A model generated the notes under the pieces. The model was given only the letters and a program-made list of their open reading frames with translations, did no database searches and was not told the origin of the DNA. This document shows, one piece after another, positions 1-9,426 of a DNA stretch of 36,552 nucleotides. Source of the stretch: Peptococcaceae bacterium BRH_c23 (GTDB taxonomy: Bacteria; Bacillota_B; Desulfitobacteriia; Desulfitobacteriales; Desulfitobacteriaceae); the NCBI GenBank assembly GCA_000961805.1, contig LADV01000059.1, forward strand, positions 1 to 36,552. Direction: 5' to 3'. Position 1 is the first letter of the stretch. The number at the start of each line of letters is the position of its first letter. The position numbers and the translations under genes are program-made.

Positions 1-1
1 A

Positions 2-184
2 AAAGTTTATGTTGTGACGGTACCAGGACTTCCGGGATGCGTTACCCAAGGCAATAATCGGAAAGAAGCCCTTGAACGGATACAGGAAGCGATAGAAGGT
101 CATATTGAGGCTTTAAATCTAATCGGCATGCCGGTCCCTAAAGGGAATATAGAGTTCGATGAAGTGCGGGTGCATGTATCGTGA
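2..184 (+). CDS. HicB-family antitoxin, C-terminal part (5' end outside window)
   Basis: Reading frame 2 is open from the window edge to TGA at 182-184 (60 residues visible). It shows the HicB-type pattern: a beta strand plus VPGLPGCVTQG, then a helix (REALERIQEAIEGHIEAL-like), then a short PVPKG segment. HicB proteins have a degraded RNase H-like fold and neutralise the HicA mRNA-interferase toxin; some stand alone. Any hicA would lie upstream, outside the window. The visible part ends at a short beta strand with no added DNA-binding domain, so this looks like the short HicB type. Family assignment is fairly sure; a role as an active antitoxin is inferred. Confidence 0.7.
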   Translation, partial: KVYVVTVPGLPGCVTQGNNRKEALERIQEAIEGHIEALNLIGMPVPKGNIEFDEVRVHVS

Positions 185-196
185 GTGTGTTGCAAA

Positions 197-242
197 AAGA
201 CCTAAGCCCCGAGTATCTGAACTCAGGGTTTAGGTCTTTTAT
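197..242. terminator. Bidirectional Rho-independent terminator
   Basis: The arms AAGACCTAAGCCC and GGGTTTAGGTCTT form a 13-bp stem with one G-T pair. It is extended by GAGT/ACTC and followed by T-rich sequence on the plus strand and by TTTTT on the minus strand. It lies between the convergent HicB-like gene and the PHP/LysM gene and can serve both. Confidence 0.85.
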
Positions 243-297
243 AGTTTCTTCTGTCTTAGAATGTTTGGTTATGAGCCATCAAATGATACAGGTGGAT

Positions 298-3006
298 CTA
301 CTTTGTAAATTCCGATAGGCCTGGAATGATGAAGCTTTGTCCTGGGTAAATAAGATCTGGGTTATGCAGATTATTCGCAAGAATTATGGCTTGCATCGTT
401 GTACCATAACGTATTGCAATGTGGTAAACTGTATCTCCTTGTTTCACGATATATCTTGCCCCAGACTTAACCTCAGTTGCGGGAGCACCTTTAACCTCAG
501 CAGCGGGAGCAGCCTTAACCTCAACCCACATAGGGTTGGAGATTGCCTTGTTACCGTCCGCATCGGTGACGATAATGTTATACCACGTGCTAGCATTCGG
601 TTCAAAGGAGAACGAGAGACTTTCCCGATTCATGCTGGGTGTGGCAAATTCCTTTGACATAGCAATTTTTTTGCCAGAGGTAAAGATTTCAACCTTGGAA
701 ATCCCTTTTACAGACATAGCATCAAAGGAAAGGCTAAACTTGTCTCCATTGTTGATACTAGTGCTCTGCCCAAAGAGGTTATTTGAATAGAGAATGGGCC
801 CCATAGTGACATAGGAATTACCCTTTAATAAGGCATCCATATAACTTGCAGAGGTCAGCTCACCGGGAATATTGACATAGGTTCTGGTTTTGCCACTGTA
901 GAGACTGGTCTTCATATTCGGAGTTAATACATCATGGGTGTCGCTGCCACCGGTGAGATAGTAGCGTTTACTGCCGGTGAGGCTCGCTGTCCAGAAATCC
1001 ATAGCTTTATCTAGAGCCTGTTGATTCTTAGCAGCTTTTACTCCTCCGTTGATTTCGATCAAATCAAAATTCGAATCATAGCCACCTGGAACTGCAGAGG
1101 CTGCTTGGGCAGTGAACAAACCATAGGCAATATAAGGATGATTGGCAACTATAATTGTCCCGGAATCATGTGCTTTCTTGACCATCGCCGGAAAATCCAT
1201 ATAGGGATCGATGGAAAACTTATCAGTAATCATGTTAGTTGCAGCCGTAGGCGTCACCGGGAATATTCCGAAGTGAGCCCAACTTGGGGATACTTCTAAA
1301 GAAGGAAGGTAGGTCACGTTTCGCTTGCTTGCATAATCGGCTACCTCACCGTTGCTAGCGATAGAGTCATGATCGCTAGTCACGATCACATCTAATCCAT
1401 TGGCTAGCTGGGATTTGATCAGGTTAATGGGTAAAGTGCTGCCATCTGACTTATTAGTGTGATGATGCAAATCTGCAGAATACCAATTCGCAGTAGGAGC
1501 AATCAACTTCTTAATCGTTACCTCAGTGGCCTTGTCTGTAGCACTGTTCCCTTGAATCTTGATTGGTAACGACTCAAAATAGCCACCGCTGCTTACTTCA
1601 AGATTATAGGGACCTGTCGCTACAGGAATTTTAGCGAGACCAATATTATCTAAATCTGTAAAGAATACTGTTTGGGCAACGTAGCGAACAGCCGGAGTCG
1701 TTACGCCTAATAATTCCACCCTGGCATCAATCGGCTGACCCGCATCGTTTTTAACTGTGACTGTTATCTGTTCTGTTGAAGCCAACTTTAAGGTGCCAGC
1801 ATCATAAGCTTTGCCAGTAAGAGTGAGCCCAGCTTTTTCGCTAGGAGAATATAGCTCTTTCAGAGCATATACTTTGTAGGTGTTCATGTCTTCGACTTTA
1901 GGCAAGTCAAACCCGAAGCTTCCGTCTTCTTTACCAATAACCCAAGTAAAGGTTTTCTCTCCTTTTTCGACAACGATAATTGGAGATTTGACAGGGGTTG
2001 ACGTGGCCGAATCTAACACCTTGCCGGAAACCGTCACTGTTTCTGCTTTAACTTCGTTCATTAATTGATTTAAAGTACCTTCCAGGCTCCCTTGATTATC
2101 GATTCTAAAAATGGCCTCAAACTTATAGGTCTTACCCGGTTCATAGGAGGTCTTTCTCTCCGTATCTTTATAACCTGAACTACCCCAAAGATCAGCGGTT
2201 TCCGCTTTTAAGTCAATGAGGCTGACACTATACTCTTTGTTGTATGTGTTGACAAATTTGTTATAAGGCGCACCGACACTTTTGTCAGGGGCAAACATAA
2301 AAGCCCCTTTATTACCTAAAGAATATCCAGTGGACAAGCCAGGACCGTCCGTCGATACTGACTTATCATAGGCATCCCCGTTCGCTGGATTGCTAACAAT
2401 TGTGTTAATCCTCAGGTAGTTGTCATCATTACCCAAGACATAGTAAGTCACGACATCCATTGGGGTCTTGCCTTCTTGAGCAAATTTCCGAGTTGAGACA
2501 AGTCCTTTATTGCCGTCGCCAACTCCATCACCGTCAAAGTCAATATTTTCGGAAATCATCATTGTTCTAGGCTTAGAATTTTCCGGGCCCCAGCTGTCCC
2601 AGTTGTCCATCAAAAATTCCATGTCCCAGATGGTATCAGTGCCTGCTTTTAGACTGCCATTCTTGGCTGCATCTAGAAGACTTTCGGAACCTGATCTAGA
2701 ATCAACCATCAAGGATGCATCCAGAATACTATTGGGCGGGTACCCCCAAGGATTGGGTGTGCCCACGGAGATAGCGACGGCGATATGACTGTTAAACATA
2801 ATCAAATCGTCTGAGCTCAGGGCCTCACCGTTCTTAATAAAGGTGCCATCCGGTAAAGGTACGCCAGCATCACGCAGCTCCTGGACTGTCATAATCACAA
2901 CCTGGTCATTGTGTGGTTCAGCAGCATAGGCTGATGGTACAAAGGAAAAACATAGGATAAAAATTGCGATAAATAAGGACCGAAATGTAAATCTGTTGTT
3001 TTTCAA
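298..3006 (-). CDS. Secreted PHP-domain (CehA/McbA-like) metallohydrolase with C-terminal LysM domain
   Basis: About 902 residues. The preferred start is TTG at 3006-3004: AGGAGGGGG lies just upstream and would be inside the coding region if the ATG at 3033 were used. From TTG the protein begins with a lysine, a hydrophobic stretch and an AYA|AEP signal-peptidase-like site, so export is expected. In order: an N-terminal region with an acidic DFDGDGVGDG stretch (possible calcium binding); one or two carboxypeptidase-regulatory-like beta-sandwich repeats (about residues 320-490); a PHP domain beginning at about residue 510 with the DLHHHTNKSDGS metal-ligand motif, then TSDHDS, NHP and GGSDTHD motifs; a beta-sandwich; and a LysM domain at the C-terminus (VKQGDTVYHIAIRYGT). 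PHP domains hydrolyse phosphoesters; LysM would hold the enzyme on peptidoglycan. The substrate is unknown. It is divergent from the sensor operon at 3274. Confidence 0.82.
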   Translation of the reverse strand: MKNNRFTFRSLFIAIFILCFSFVPSAYAAEPHNDQVVIMTVQELRDAGVPLPDGTFIKNGEALSSDDLIMFNSHIAVAISVGTPNPWGYPPNSILDASLMVDSRSGSESLLDAAKNGSLKAGTDTIWDMEFLMDNWDSWGPENSKPRTMMISENIDFDGDGVGDGNKGLVSTRKFAQEGKTPMDVVTYYVLGNDDNYLRINTIVSNPANGDAYDKSVSTDGPGLSTGYSLGNKGAFMFAPDKSVGAPYNKFVNTYNKEYSVSLIDLKAETADLWGSSGYKDTERKTSYEPGKTYKFEAIFRIDNQGSLEGTLNQLMNEVKAETVTVSGKVLDSATSTPVKSPIIVVEKGEKTFTWVIGKEDGSFGFDLPKVEDMNTYKVYALKELYSPSEKAGLTLTGKAYDAGTLKLASTEQITVTVKNDAGQPIDARVELLGVTTPAVRYVAQTVFFTDLDNIGLAKIPVATGPYNLEVSSGGYFESLPIKIQGNSATDKATEVTIKKLIAPTANWYSADLHHHTNKSDGSTLPINLIKSQLANGLDVIVTSDHDSIASNGEVADYASKRNVTYLPSLEVSPSWAHFGIFPVTPTAATNMITDKFSIDPYMDFPAMVKKAHDSGTIIVANHPYIAYGLFTAQAASAVPGGYDSNFDLIEINGGVKAAKNQQALDKAMDFWTASLTGSKRYYLTGGSDTHDVLTPNMKTSLYSGKTRTYVNIPGELTSASYMDALLKGNSYVTMGPILYSNNLFGQSTSINNGDKFSLSFDAMSVKGISKVEIFTSGKKIAMSKEFATPSMNRESLSFSFEPNASTWYNIIVTDADGNKAISNPMWVEVKAAPAAEVKGAPATEVKSGARYIVKQGDTVYHIAIRYGTTMQAIILANNLHNPDLIYPGQSFIIPGLSEFTK

Positions 3007-3033
3007 ATCATTTCCCCCTCCTAAATAGTACAA

Positions 3034-3194
3034 TCCTTTGGATACCTGATACCCTTGTGAATAAATCCCTCCTTGTTGTTACTTAATCAGCATGATTTTC
3101 CATTTTATCTTAGTATAACAGCGACTATAATTTTAGATAATTCATAATAGTTAACTTAATTTATGAATAATTAACTTCTCTACCTCTAGATTCG
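3034..3194. promoter_or_regulatory. AT-rich divergent intergenic region with inverted repeat
   Basis: This spacer separates the minus-strand PHP/LysM gene from the plus-strand sensor operon. It is very AT-rich and contains an inverted repeat, ATTCATAA at 3140-3147 and TTATGAAT at 3161-3168, around GTTAAC. It may be an operator shared by the two divergent units, for example for the AraC-type regulator encoded at 6419. No regulator is demonstrated. Confidence 0.35.
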
Positions 3195-3222
3195 TTGTAT
3201 TACTTGGAAAATGCTGTACAAT
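3195..3222 (+). promoter_or_regulatory. Possible sigma-A promoter of the sensor operon
   Basis: TTGTAT at 3195-3200 and TACAAT at 3217-3222, with a 16-bp spacer. The -10 is good and the -35 moderate. It overlaps the upstream ATG at 3211, which supports a downstream start at 3274 for the lipoprotein gene. Confidence 0.4.
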
Positions 3223-3273
3223 AAAATCACACTGAAAATTATGATCTCAAGCTTGAGAAGGAGCGAGTCAGAG

Positions 3274-4617
3274 TTGGATTTTTTAAAATTAAACGTAAGA
3301 TTTTACCTAATTTTATGTTTAGTTATTATGTTAGGCTTGCTGAGCGCATGTATTCGTGAGCCCATTGATGGACTAAATTATACGAAAACAGATGTGGTAG
3401 AAATTGATTTTTGGTATGGCTTAAGTGGACACCTTGGGGAGACTATGAAGGAGTTTATCGATGAATATAACCAACAGCAATCTAAGGTTAGAGTAGTTGG
3501 GGTGGCTCAAGGGAATTACGAAAAAACGGCCCAAGCCTTAAGAGCATCAATTGTCAGGCGGAAGCCTCCAGCGGTAGTGTTGCTGGAAGATCAACGAATG
3601 CAGTTTTTTGCCAATGTAGGGGCTTTAAGTCCTCTAGATTCTTTAATCAATGTTAATGCAGATTTTCACAAAGAGGATTTCGTAGATTCATTTTTACAAC
3701 AAGGCCAGTTTAAGGGGAATACCTATGCTTTACCGGCTTATGGCACAACCCAAGTCTTATATTACCGCAAAGACCTCTTTACTATAGCGGGAATTAAACC
3801 TGACACATTAGACACGTGGGAAGGGTTGGCGAAAGCTGCTAAAAAGCTGACCATGAAAAACGGTCAAGAAGTTTTGGTTTATGGTTGGGAACCTATCCAG
3901 GGACCGGAAAATCTTATCGATGCAGCTATCAGTAGGGGAGGAAAATTCCTCAGCGCAGACGGGAAAACGGTAACGATTGATGGAAGGGCATGGATAGAGG
4001 CTTGGGAGTATTTTAGAAGGGCTATCCATGAGGAGAAAACCATGAAAGTCAATTATGGGGGAGAAGGATGGGAATATTGGTATGCAACTATTCATGATGT
4101 TATACAAGGTCGGGCCGCTGGATATACCGGTTCCAGCGGTGATCAAGGAGAACTGGATTTTAGTATTATTGAGGCCCATATACAGCCTAGCTGGGAAGGG
4201 TATGCAGGCTACCCTCGCGCAGTAGCCCATGCCCGGGCTCTCTGTATTCCCCAAGATGTCCCTCAAGTTCAAAGGGAAGCCGCCTTTGAATGGATCAAAT
4301 ATATGACCAGTTCTGAAATTACCGCCCAATGGTCTATCAAAACAGGGTACTTGCCTGTCAGAAATTCTGCAATGACCACAGACAGTTACCAGAAGTTTGC
4401 CGAGGAAAATCCTCAAATCATGGTTCCTTATCATCAGACCAAGTTAGCTACGAAAGTTTTCTTCGACCCGACTGGGGGCAAAATTTACGATGCCTTGAAG
4501 GTTGCCGCAGAGAAAGTGGAAATTCAAAATGTCCCCGCGGAGATCGCTTTGCAAGAAGCAAAGGAGACTTCGCAGGGAGAGTTAGATAAGGCGCTGGCTG
4601 GGGGGGATTCCCTTTAA
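3274..4617 (+). CDS. Extracellular solute-binding lipoprotein (family 1, UgpB/MalE-like), putative sensor partner
   Basis: The preferred start is the TTG at 3274, ten bases after AAGGAG; in-frame ATGs at 3211 and 3241 have no good ribosome-binding site. From there the protein has 447 residues: a short lipoprotein signal ending in LLSAC, with Cys26 as the predicted lipidated residue, then an SBP_bac_1 fold (VEIDFWYGLSGH near the N-terminus, LPAYGTTQVLYYRKDLF in the hinge region, ending in the usual C-terminal helices). Such proteins usually deliver sugars or polyols to ABC permeases. No permease or ATPase gene is nearby; instead the stop overlaps the start of a YesM-type kinase gene (TAATG). 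I infer that it senses a ligand for that kinase. The ligand cannot be read from sequence. Confidence 0.85.
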   Translation: MDFLKLNVRFYLILCLVIMLGLLSACIREPIDGLNYTKTDVVEIDFWYGLSGHLGETMKEFIDEYNQQQSKVRVVGVAQGNYEKTAQALRASIVRRKPPAVVLLEDQRMQFFANVGALSPLDSLINVNADFHKEDFVDSFLQQGQFKGNTYALPAYGTTQVLYYRKDLFTIAGIKPDTLDTWEGLAKAAKKLTMKNGQEVLVYGWEPIQGPENLIDAAISRGGKFLSADGKTVTIDGRAWIEAWEYFRRAIHEEKTMKVNYGGEGWEYWYATIHDVIQGRAAGYTGSSGDQGELDFSIIEAHIQPSWEGYAGYPRAVAHARALCIPQDVPQVQREAAFEWIKYMTSSEITAQWSIKTGYLPVRNSAMTTDSYQKFAEENPQIMVPYHQTKLATKVFFDPTGGKIYDALKVAAEKVEIQNVPAEIALQEAKETSQGELDKALAGGDSL

Positions 4618-6416
4618 TGCCTCGAGTAAAGCATATTAAAGTAAGAATTGCCCTTTATATTTCAAGTATTATTGTGCTTATTATCCTGGCTATTAGTAGT
4701 TCAATAAGCTGGGTATACAACAAAAAACTTGTAGAACAAACTGGTACGATTGCAGCTCAAAAAATGAGAATTATTACCATGGGCCTGGATAAAGAGATTA
4801 CTGCTGTCCTAGGACTTTGTGATAATATTAGAGATAATGAAGAATTGCAGGAATTGATGGCCCTCGAGGATAGGTCTCAAGGGAACGACTATGCCCAGAT
4901 GAAAGCGATCTCGAATATTTTACGGAAGAGTGTTTACTCTCACACTTCTATAACTTCAATATTTGCTATTGGCTTACATAAACGAGTCTATGACCCTTTA
5001 TATCAAATACAGCCTTACAATGAAATCATCGCTAATTATAAAGCCTTCGACGAATTTATTGCCTCAGGGAAGTTTAATGCTTTCTCCGCTCCTACTAACT
5101 TTCCCAATAGGTTAGACAGTACAAGTAACAGGGAAAAATCGGAGATTACCTTTTTTAGTCAATACATGAGTAATTACGATTTCAGACATTTTGGCTATAT
5201 TTTGATTAGCATTAAAAAAGAGCAACTTTTCCGTGAGCTAAGTCAAATCCATAAGCAAGTGTTTGATTTTACTTACATAATTGATGAAAAGGGCGAAATC
5301 ATAAACAAGATTGGCGATCTACCTTTGCAAGATGAGCTTATTCAAGCCTATGCAATGAAGCCTGATAAGGTTAATGAAGTTAAAAAAATCAATAGTGATG
5401 AATATTACCTTATCAGTCAGTCCCTTAGTGCCTACCCTGATTGGAAAGTCGTGGGGGGAATAGCGTATAGAACGGTTAAAAAGGATTCGAGATTAATATT
5501 AAATATTGTCTATTTTATTGGGATAATCAGTGTATTTATGGCAGTTATTATTTCATATTTCTTAGCAAAAAAAATAACGGATCCTATCTTGGAAATCAAT
5601 AATGCCATGACTCAATTTGAGGAAAGGAAATGGCCTGATAGGTTAAACGTTAAGACTGAGGATGAATTAAAAAGCCTCATTAATGGATTTAATCACATGG
5701 TTGAACAATTTAGGGCATTATTGGATCAGGTGCATCAAGAGCATGAAGAAAAAGCAAAAGTAGAAGTCAAAACCCTAGAGCTTAAACTTGAATTATTACA
5801 AGCTCAAATTAACCCCCATTTCATACATAACACTTTAAATGCGGTGCAGTATCTGGCATTGAAAAGAGGCGCTGAGGATATACGGGACCTGATCCAGTCG
5901 TTTAATCTATTACTGCGAGCTAGTATGTCTGTGACTAAGGACTTTGTAACTGTCAAAGAAGAACTGGAATTGGTAAACAGCTATATAAACATTCAGCGAT
6001 ATCGATACGATAATAACATCGAAGTGATTTTTGACACAGATGAATGCCTTAATGACGTTCAAATTCCCAAGCTTATCTTACAGCCTATTGTGGAAAATGC
6101 CCTTTACCATGGGATTATTCCAAAGGATTGTGGAGGAACCATCAAGATTGATATCCATATAGTCCAGGATAAACTATCGATCCGCGTGATAGATGATGGA
6201 ATTGGAATTGGAGAAGAAGACTTAATTAATTTATTACGTGAAAAAGTAAAACAACATCCCAAAAGTGGATTCAACAATATAGGTCTTAATAATATCAATG
6301 CGCGCTTGAGACTGTTTTATGGCGATGAGTACAGCCTTCAAATTCAAAGTGAGTTGGGGAAAGGAACTTGTGTTTGGTTTTATATCCCGAAATCTGAAAA
6401 ACACAAAGGGGAGTAG
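4617..6416 (+). CDS. YesM/LytS-family sensor histidine kinase
   Basis: 599 residues. A membrane segment near residues 10-32, an extracellular sensor region (about 33-285, Cache-like in length), a second membrane segment (about 290-315), a HAMP linker, then a His_kinase (PF06580-type) domain and HATPase_c. The phospho-acceptor is His401 in QINPHFIHNTLN; the usual motif is NPHFLFNTLN, so the second F is replaced by H. ATP-binding boxes are visible as VENALYHGI, DDGIGIG and NNIGLNNINARL. The start codon overlaps the stop of the solute-binding lipoprotein gene, and the response regulator follows after two bases, so the three genes should be co-translated. It should phosphorylate the regulator encoded at 6419 in response to a signal, possibly the ligand-loaded lipoprotein. 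Confidence 0.9.
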   Translation: MPRVKHIKVRIALYISSIIVLIILAISSSISWVYNKKLVEQTGTIAAQKMRIITMGLDKEITAVLGLCDNIRDNEELQELMALEDRSQGNDYAQMKAISNILRKSVYSHTSITSIFAIGLHKRVYDPLYQIQPYNEIIANYKAFDEFIASGKFNAFSAPTNFPNRLDSTSNREKSEITFFSQYMSNYDFRHFGYILISIKKEQLFRELSQIHKQVFDFTYIIDEKGEIINKIGDLPLQDELIQAYAMKPDKVNEVKKINSDEYYLISQSLSAYPDWKVVGGIAYRTVKKDSRLILNIVYFIGIISVFMAVIISYFLAKKITDPILEINNAMTQFEERKWPDRLNVKTEDELKSLINGFNHMVEQFRALLDQVHQEHEEKAKVEVKTLELKLELLQAQINPHFIHNTLNAVQYLALKRGAEDIRDLIQSFNLLLRASMSVTKDFVTVKEELELVNSYINIQRYRYDNNIEVIFDTDECLNDVQIPKLILQPIVENALYHGIIPKDCGGTIKIDIHIVQDKLSIRVIDDGIGIGEEDLINLLREKVKQHPKSGFNNIGLNNINARLRLFYGDEYSLQIQSELGKGTCVWFYIPKSEKHKGE

Positions 6417-6418
6417 CT

Positions 6419-8095
6419 ATGGGCAAGTTAAAAGTGTTGGTGGTCGATGATGAAAAACCAGCTCGGGAGACCTTAACTTATCTGATTGATTGGGATGCCA
6501 CAGCTTTTGAGATTATAGCTACAGCGAAAAATGGCAGAGATGCTCTAGAAAAATATCATACTTTAGAGCCTGATCTCATCATCACAGACATACAAATGCC
6601 GTTAATGGATGGATTAACCTTAATCAAAGCTATTAAGCAAGTAAACAAAACGTCGAAATTTGTGATTTTGAGCTGTCATGAGCAGTTTTCTTATGCTAAG
6701 GCAGCTATCCAAATGGGCGTGACAGATTACCTTATTAAGGATCTGATTACTCCGCAGGATTTGTATACTGTACTTGTGAAGGTTCAAAAAGAGCTAGAAG
6801 ACCAAAAAGTAGTCGTTGATGATCAGTCAATCGTGAAATTAAACGAGTACGATGAATATTATGATGCCTCTAGAACTATGGCAATGAAGGCAATCGTTTT
6901 AGAAGAGCGGTCTACAACCAAAAAACAAGCCCTTATAGAACAATTTGAATTAGATATTAAGGGCAGCTACTTAGTTCTTCTCATAGTTTGTCTAGAAAAG
7001 AAAGCAGTAAGCGTTGACTATTCTAAATGGGTGAATCTTGAGAAAAACATATTTATTTCAATAAAAAAGGCACTGGAAGCCGTGTCGGGAGGAGAATGCT
7101 TTTATTATCAAAACGGGGAGTTTATTGTTATTGCTAAGCTGGAGGATAGTGTCAGTGAGTTGAAATATATATCCAAAAGCTATGAAATAGCACATGGCGT
7201 ATACCGGAATATTCAAGCTGCCCAAGAAATTAGCGTTACCATCGGGATTAGCCGGGGATTTTACGGATTTGAGGATATCTCCCTGCGATATAAAGAAGCT
7301 CAAGAGGTGACGAGGTATAAAATGTTTTTGGGGAAAGGAAAAATTATCTTCTACAATACGGTTTTGACAAAGGTCCACTCCCTAAACAATACTAAGATTA
7401 ATCAGAGAGTAAAACAAATTTCACTGGCCTTGGAGGAAAATGACTTCAAAGGTCTATCTCAAGAAGTTAGAATGCTTTATCGGGAAGACCTGCAAGGATA
7501 TATGCAATACAATTATCTTCAAGAGATTAATGCGCATCTGTATAGTTTGGTTATGGTTGCTTGTCATATCTATAGTATTAGCTATGAAGATTTGTTTGGT
7601 TGTAATTATTTTCCCATTCAGCAGGTAGAGGATTTGGACTCTGCAGAAGATATCGGAGAATGGTTTAACGAGGTATTTGTTCAAATTATTACAAAGAAAA
7701 GTAGGCAGGATGACAAAAAATATAATAGACATATTAAAGCTGCTATTAAGTATATAACCTCTAATTACACTAGAGATATTGGGCTAAGCGAAATAGCGGA
7801 GGCAATAAGTCTACATAAAGTCTATCTTAGTAGATTATTTAAACATGAGACAGGTGACAATTTAGTCAATTATATAATGAAGGTAAGGATCGAGGAAGCC
7901 AAACGGCTCGTACTGACTACCGATAATAAACTTTACAAAATAGCCGAGCTGGTAGGCTATAATAATATTCAACAATTTAGCGCGGCTTTTAAAAAGATTA
8001 CTGGGGTTACGCCAAGCGAATATCGCGATTCAAATATGCACGACGGATATGTTTCCCTAGACAGGACTCGTAATTCCATTAAACCCTGGTCTTAA
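6419..8095 (+). CDS. YesN-type response regulator with AraC DNA-binding domain
   Basis: 558 residues. The N-terminal receiver domain has the acidic pair DDE (10-12), the phosphorylation site Asp57 in ITDIQMP, and the conserved lysine in LIKD. A long middle region of about 300 residues follows, as in YesN proteins, and contains a GGDEF-like degenerate stretch (TIGISRGFYGFEDI...YKEAQEVT). The C-terminal AraC-type double helix-turn-helix spans about residues 433-537 (DIGLSEIAEAISLHKVYLSRLF; KIAELVGYNNIQQFSAAFKK; ITGVTPSEYR). It lies two bases after the kinase gene. Likely targets are its own operon, the divergent PHP/LysM gene or the downstream MFS exporter, all inferred from position. Confidence 0.92.
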   Translation: MGKLKVLVVDDEKPARETLTYLIDWDATAFEIIATAKNGRDALEKYHTLEPDLIITDIQMPLMDGLTLIKAIKQVNKTSKFVILSCHEQFSYAKAAIQMGVTDYLIKDLITPQDLYTVLVKVQKELEDQKVVVDDQSIVKLNEYDEYYDASRTMAMKAIVLEERSTTKKQALIEQFELDIKGSYLVLLIVCLEKKAVSVDYSKWVNLEKNIFISIKKALEAVSGGECFYYQNGEFIVIAKLEDSVSELKYISKSYEIAHGVYRNIQAAQEISVTIGISRGFYGFEDISLRYKEAQEVTRYKMFLGKGKIIFYNTVLTKVHSLNNTKINQRVKQISLALEENDFKGLSQEVRMLYREDLQGYMQYNYLQEINAHLYSLVMVACHIYSISYEDLFGCNYFPIQQVEDLDSAEDIGEWFNEVFVQIITKKSRQDDKKYNRHIKAAIKYITSNYTRDIGLSEIAEAISLHKVYLSRLFKHETGDNLVNYIMKVRIEEAKRLVLTTDNKLYKIAELVGYNNIQQFSAAFKKITGVTPSEYRDSNMHDGYVSLDRTRNSIKPWS

Positions 8096-8131
8096 TCCTT
8101 AGACACTATACCAGAGGACAAGAAAATGGAC

Positions 8132-8166
8132 TTTTGTAAAATTAGCTGTTACAAAATAACTTTTTT
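8132..8166 (+). terminator. Weak Rho-independent terminator after the sensor operon
   Basis: TTTTGTAA at 8132-8139 pairs with TTACAAAA at 8149-8156, followed four bases later by TTTTTT. The AT-only outer stem makes it weak. Confidence 0.45.
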
Positions 8167-8226
8167 GCTGGCTACTCATTTTGGATATAGCAGCAAGGAC
8201 ACTAAATAATGAAAGGGAGTCCTCCT

Positions 8227-9426
8227 GTGAGTAATAAACAGACTATTAATTATCCCAAAATCGGGGTAATTTCTCTTGCACATACGCTTAATGACCTCTA
8301 TAGCAACTACCTACCCCAGTTACTCCCATTTTTAGTTGTAATGACACCCGGTTTTACAGCGACCAGAGCGGCTATTTTAATTTCTGTCTTTACCATAACC
8401 TCTTCCTTCACACAACCTTTCTTTGGTTATTTTTTAGATCGAAAAGGTAAACGTTGGCTCCTATATGTAGGAACACTATGGATGGGTATTATGCTTAGCT
8501 TAACGGGAATAGTCCATAACTATGGGCTTCTGGTAACGCTGGCCGCACTGGCAGGTTTAGGCACCGCTGTATTTCATCCTCAAGCAGCCACCATGGTAAA
8601 TGACTTAAGTGGTAACAACAAAGCTGTTGTACTTTCAGCCTTTGTAGCTTTCGGTAACGTTGGTTTTGCTTTGGGACCACTTTTGTTAATCCCTTTATTT
8701 CAATTTTATGGCTTACGCGCTACAATCGTAACTGTGATTCCTGGAATCGTGGTAGCTTTGTTACTACTTCTTTTCGCGCCACGTAATCCTGTTTCAACAG
8801 CTACTAGGCCGGAATTTTCTCAGGTAATAGATTCCTTAAAGTCTGCATCTCGTGAACTTATTGCCATAATTGGTGTAATTGCTGTCCGTTCCTTAGCTTA
8901 TACAGGAATGTTAACAATGCTGCCACTTTATTTTAAGGCTAAGGATTTATCGAACATCGCCGCGAGTCACCTATTAACAATTATGCTTTTTTCGGGAGCC
9001 ATTGGCGGGGTCCTAGGTGGTTTCATATCTGATCGATATGGGCGTAAGCGTTTAATTGTTGGATCCCTTGTTATTTCCTCACCTTTATTTTTTGCTTTCT
9101 TTTATACACATGGTACGTTGAGCACAATCTTCCTTGGCCTTGCTGGGGCAACATTACTGTCCAGCTTTGCAGTCACTGTTGTAGCTGCCCAAGAAGCCAT
9201 CCCTAATAATAAAGCCCTGGCCGCAGGCCTAACCATGGGATTTGCCGGAGGGATAGGTGGTCTAGCCGTAATTCTAATTGGCCGAATCGCTGATATTTGG
9301 GGCATATCGTCAGCAGTTTTCGTTCTTTTCCTACTTCCAATCTTGGCGGGTCTGATAGGTTTGTTTTTTCTCAAAAGCCGCCCCACCTCTCATAGTCAAC
9401 GTATAGCTGCAACATGTGTGAAATAA
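8227..9426 (+). CDS. MFS transporter, fosmidomycin-resistance (Fsr)-like
   Basis: GTG at 8227 is preferred: AAAGGGAG ends about seven bases before it, and the ATG at 8209 has no ribosome-binding site. The resulting 399 residues match the usual size of Fsr-type exporters. The protein is strongly hydrophobic with about 12 membrane helices. It carries HTLNDLYSNYLPQLLPF near the N-terminus, typical of the Fsr branch, and the two MFS loop motifs GYFLDRKGKRW (between helices 2 and 3) and GFISDRYGRKR (between helices 8 and 9). It probably exports a small compound by proton antiport. The substrate is unknown; Fsr relatives are often annotated as fosmidomycin resistance without proof. It lies behind the sensor operon on the same strand, so it may respond to that system. 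Confidence 0.85.
   Translation: MSNKQTINYPKIGVISLAHTLNDLYSNYLPQLLPFLVVMTPGFTATRAAILISVFTITSSFTQPFFGYFLDRKGKRWLLYVGTLWMGIMLSLTGIVHNYGLLVTLAALAGLGTAVFHPQAATMVNDLSGNNKAVVLSAFVAFGNVGFALGPLLLIPLFQFYGLRATIVTVIPGIVVALLLLLFAPRNPVSTATRPEFSQVIDSLKSASRELIAIIGVIAVRSLAYTGMLTMLPLYFKAKDLSNIAASHLLTIMLFSGAIGGVLGGFISDRYGRKRLIVGSLVISSPLFFAFFYTHGTLSTIFLGLAGATLLSSFAVTVVAAQEAIPNNKALAAGLTMGFAGGIGGLAVILIGRIADIWGISSAVFVLFLLPILAGLIGLFFLKSRPTSHSQRIAATCVK

Noticed and set aside
3808..4434. Long minus-strand frame inside the solute-binding protein gene
   Set aside because: Shadow of a well-supported gene, without a ribosome-binding site or family features.
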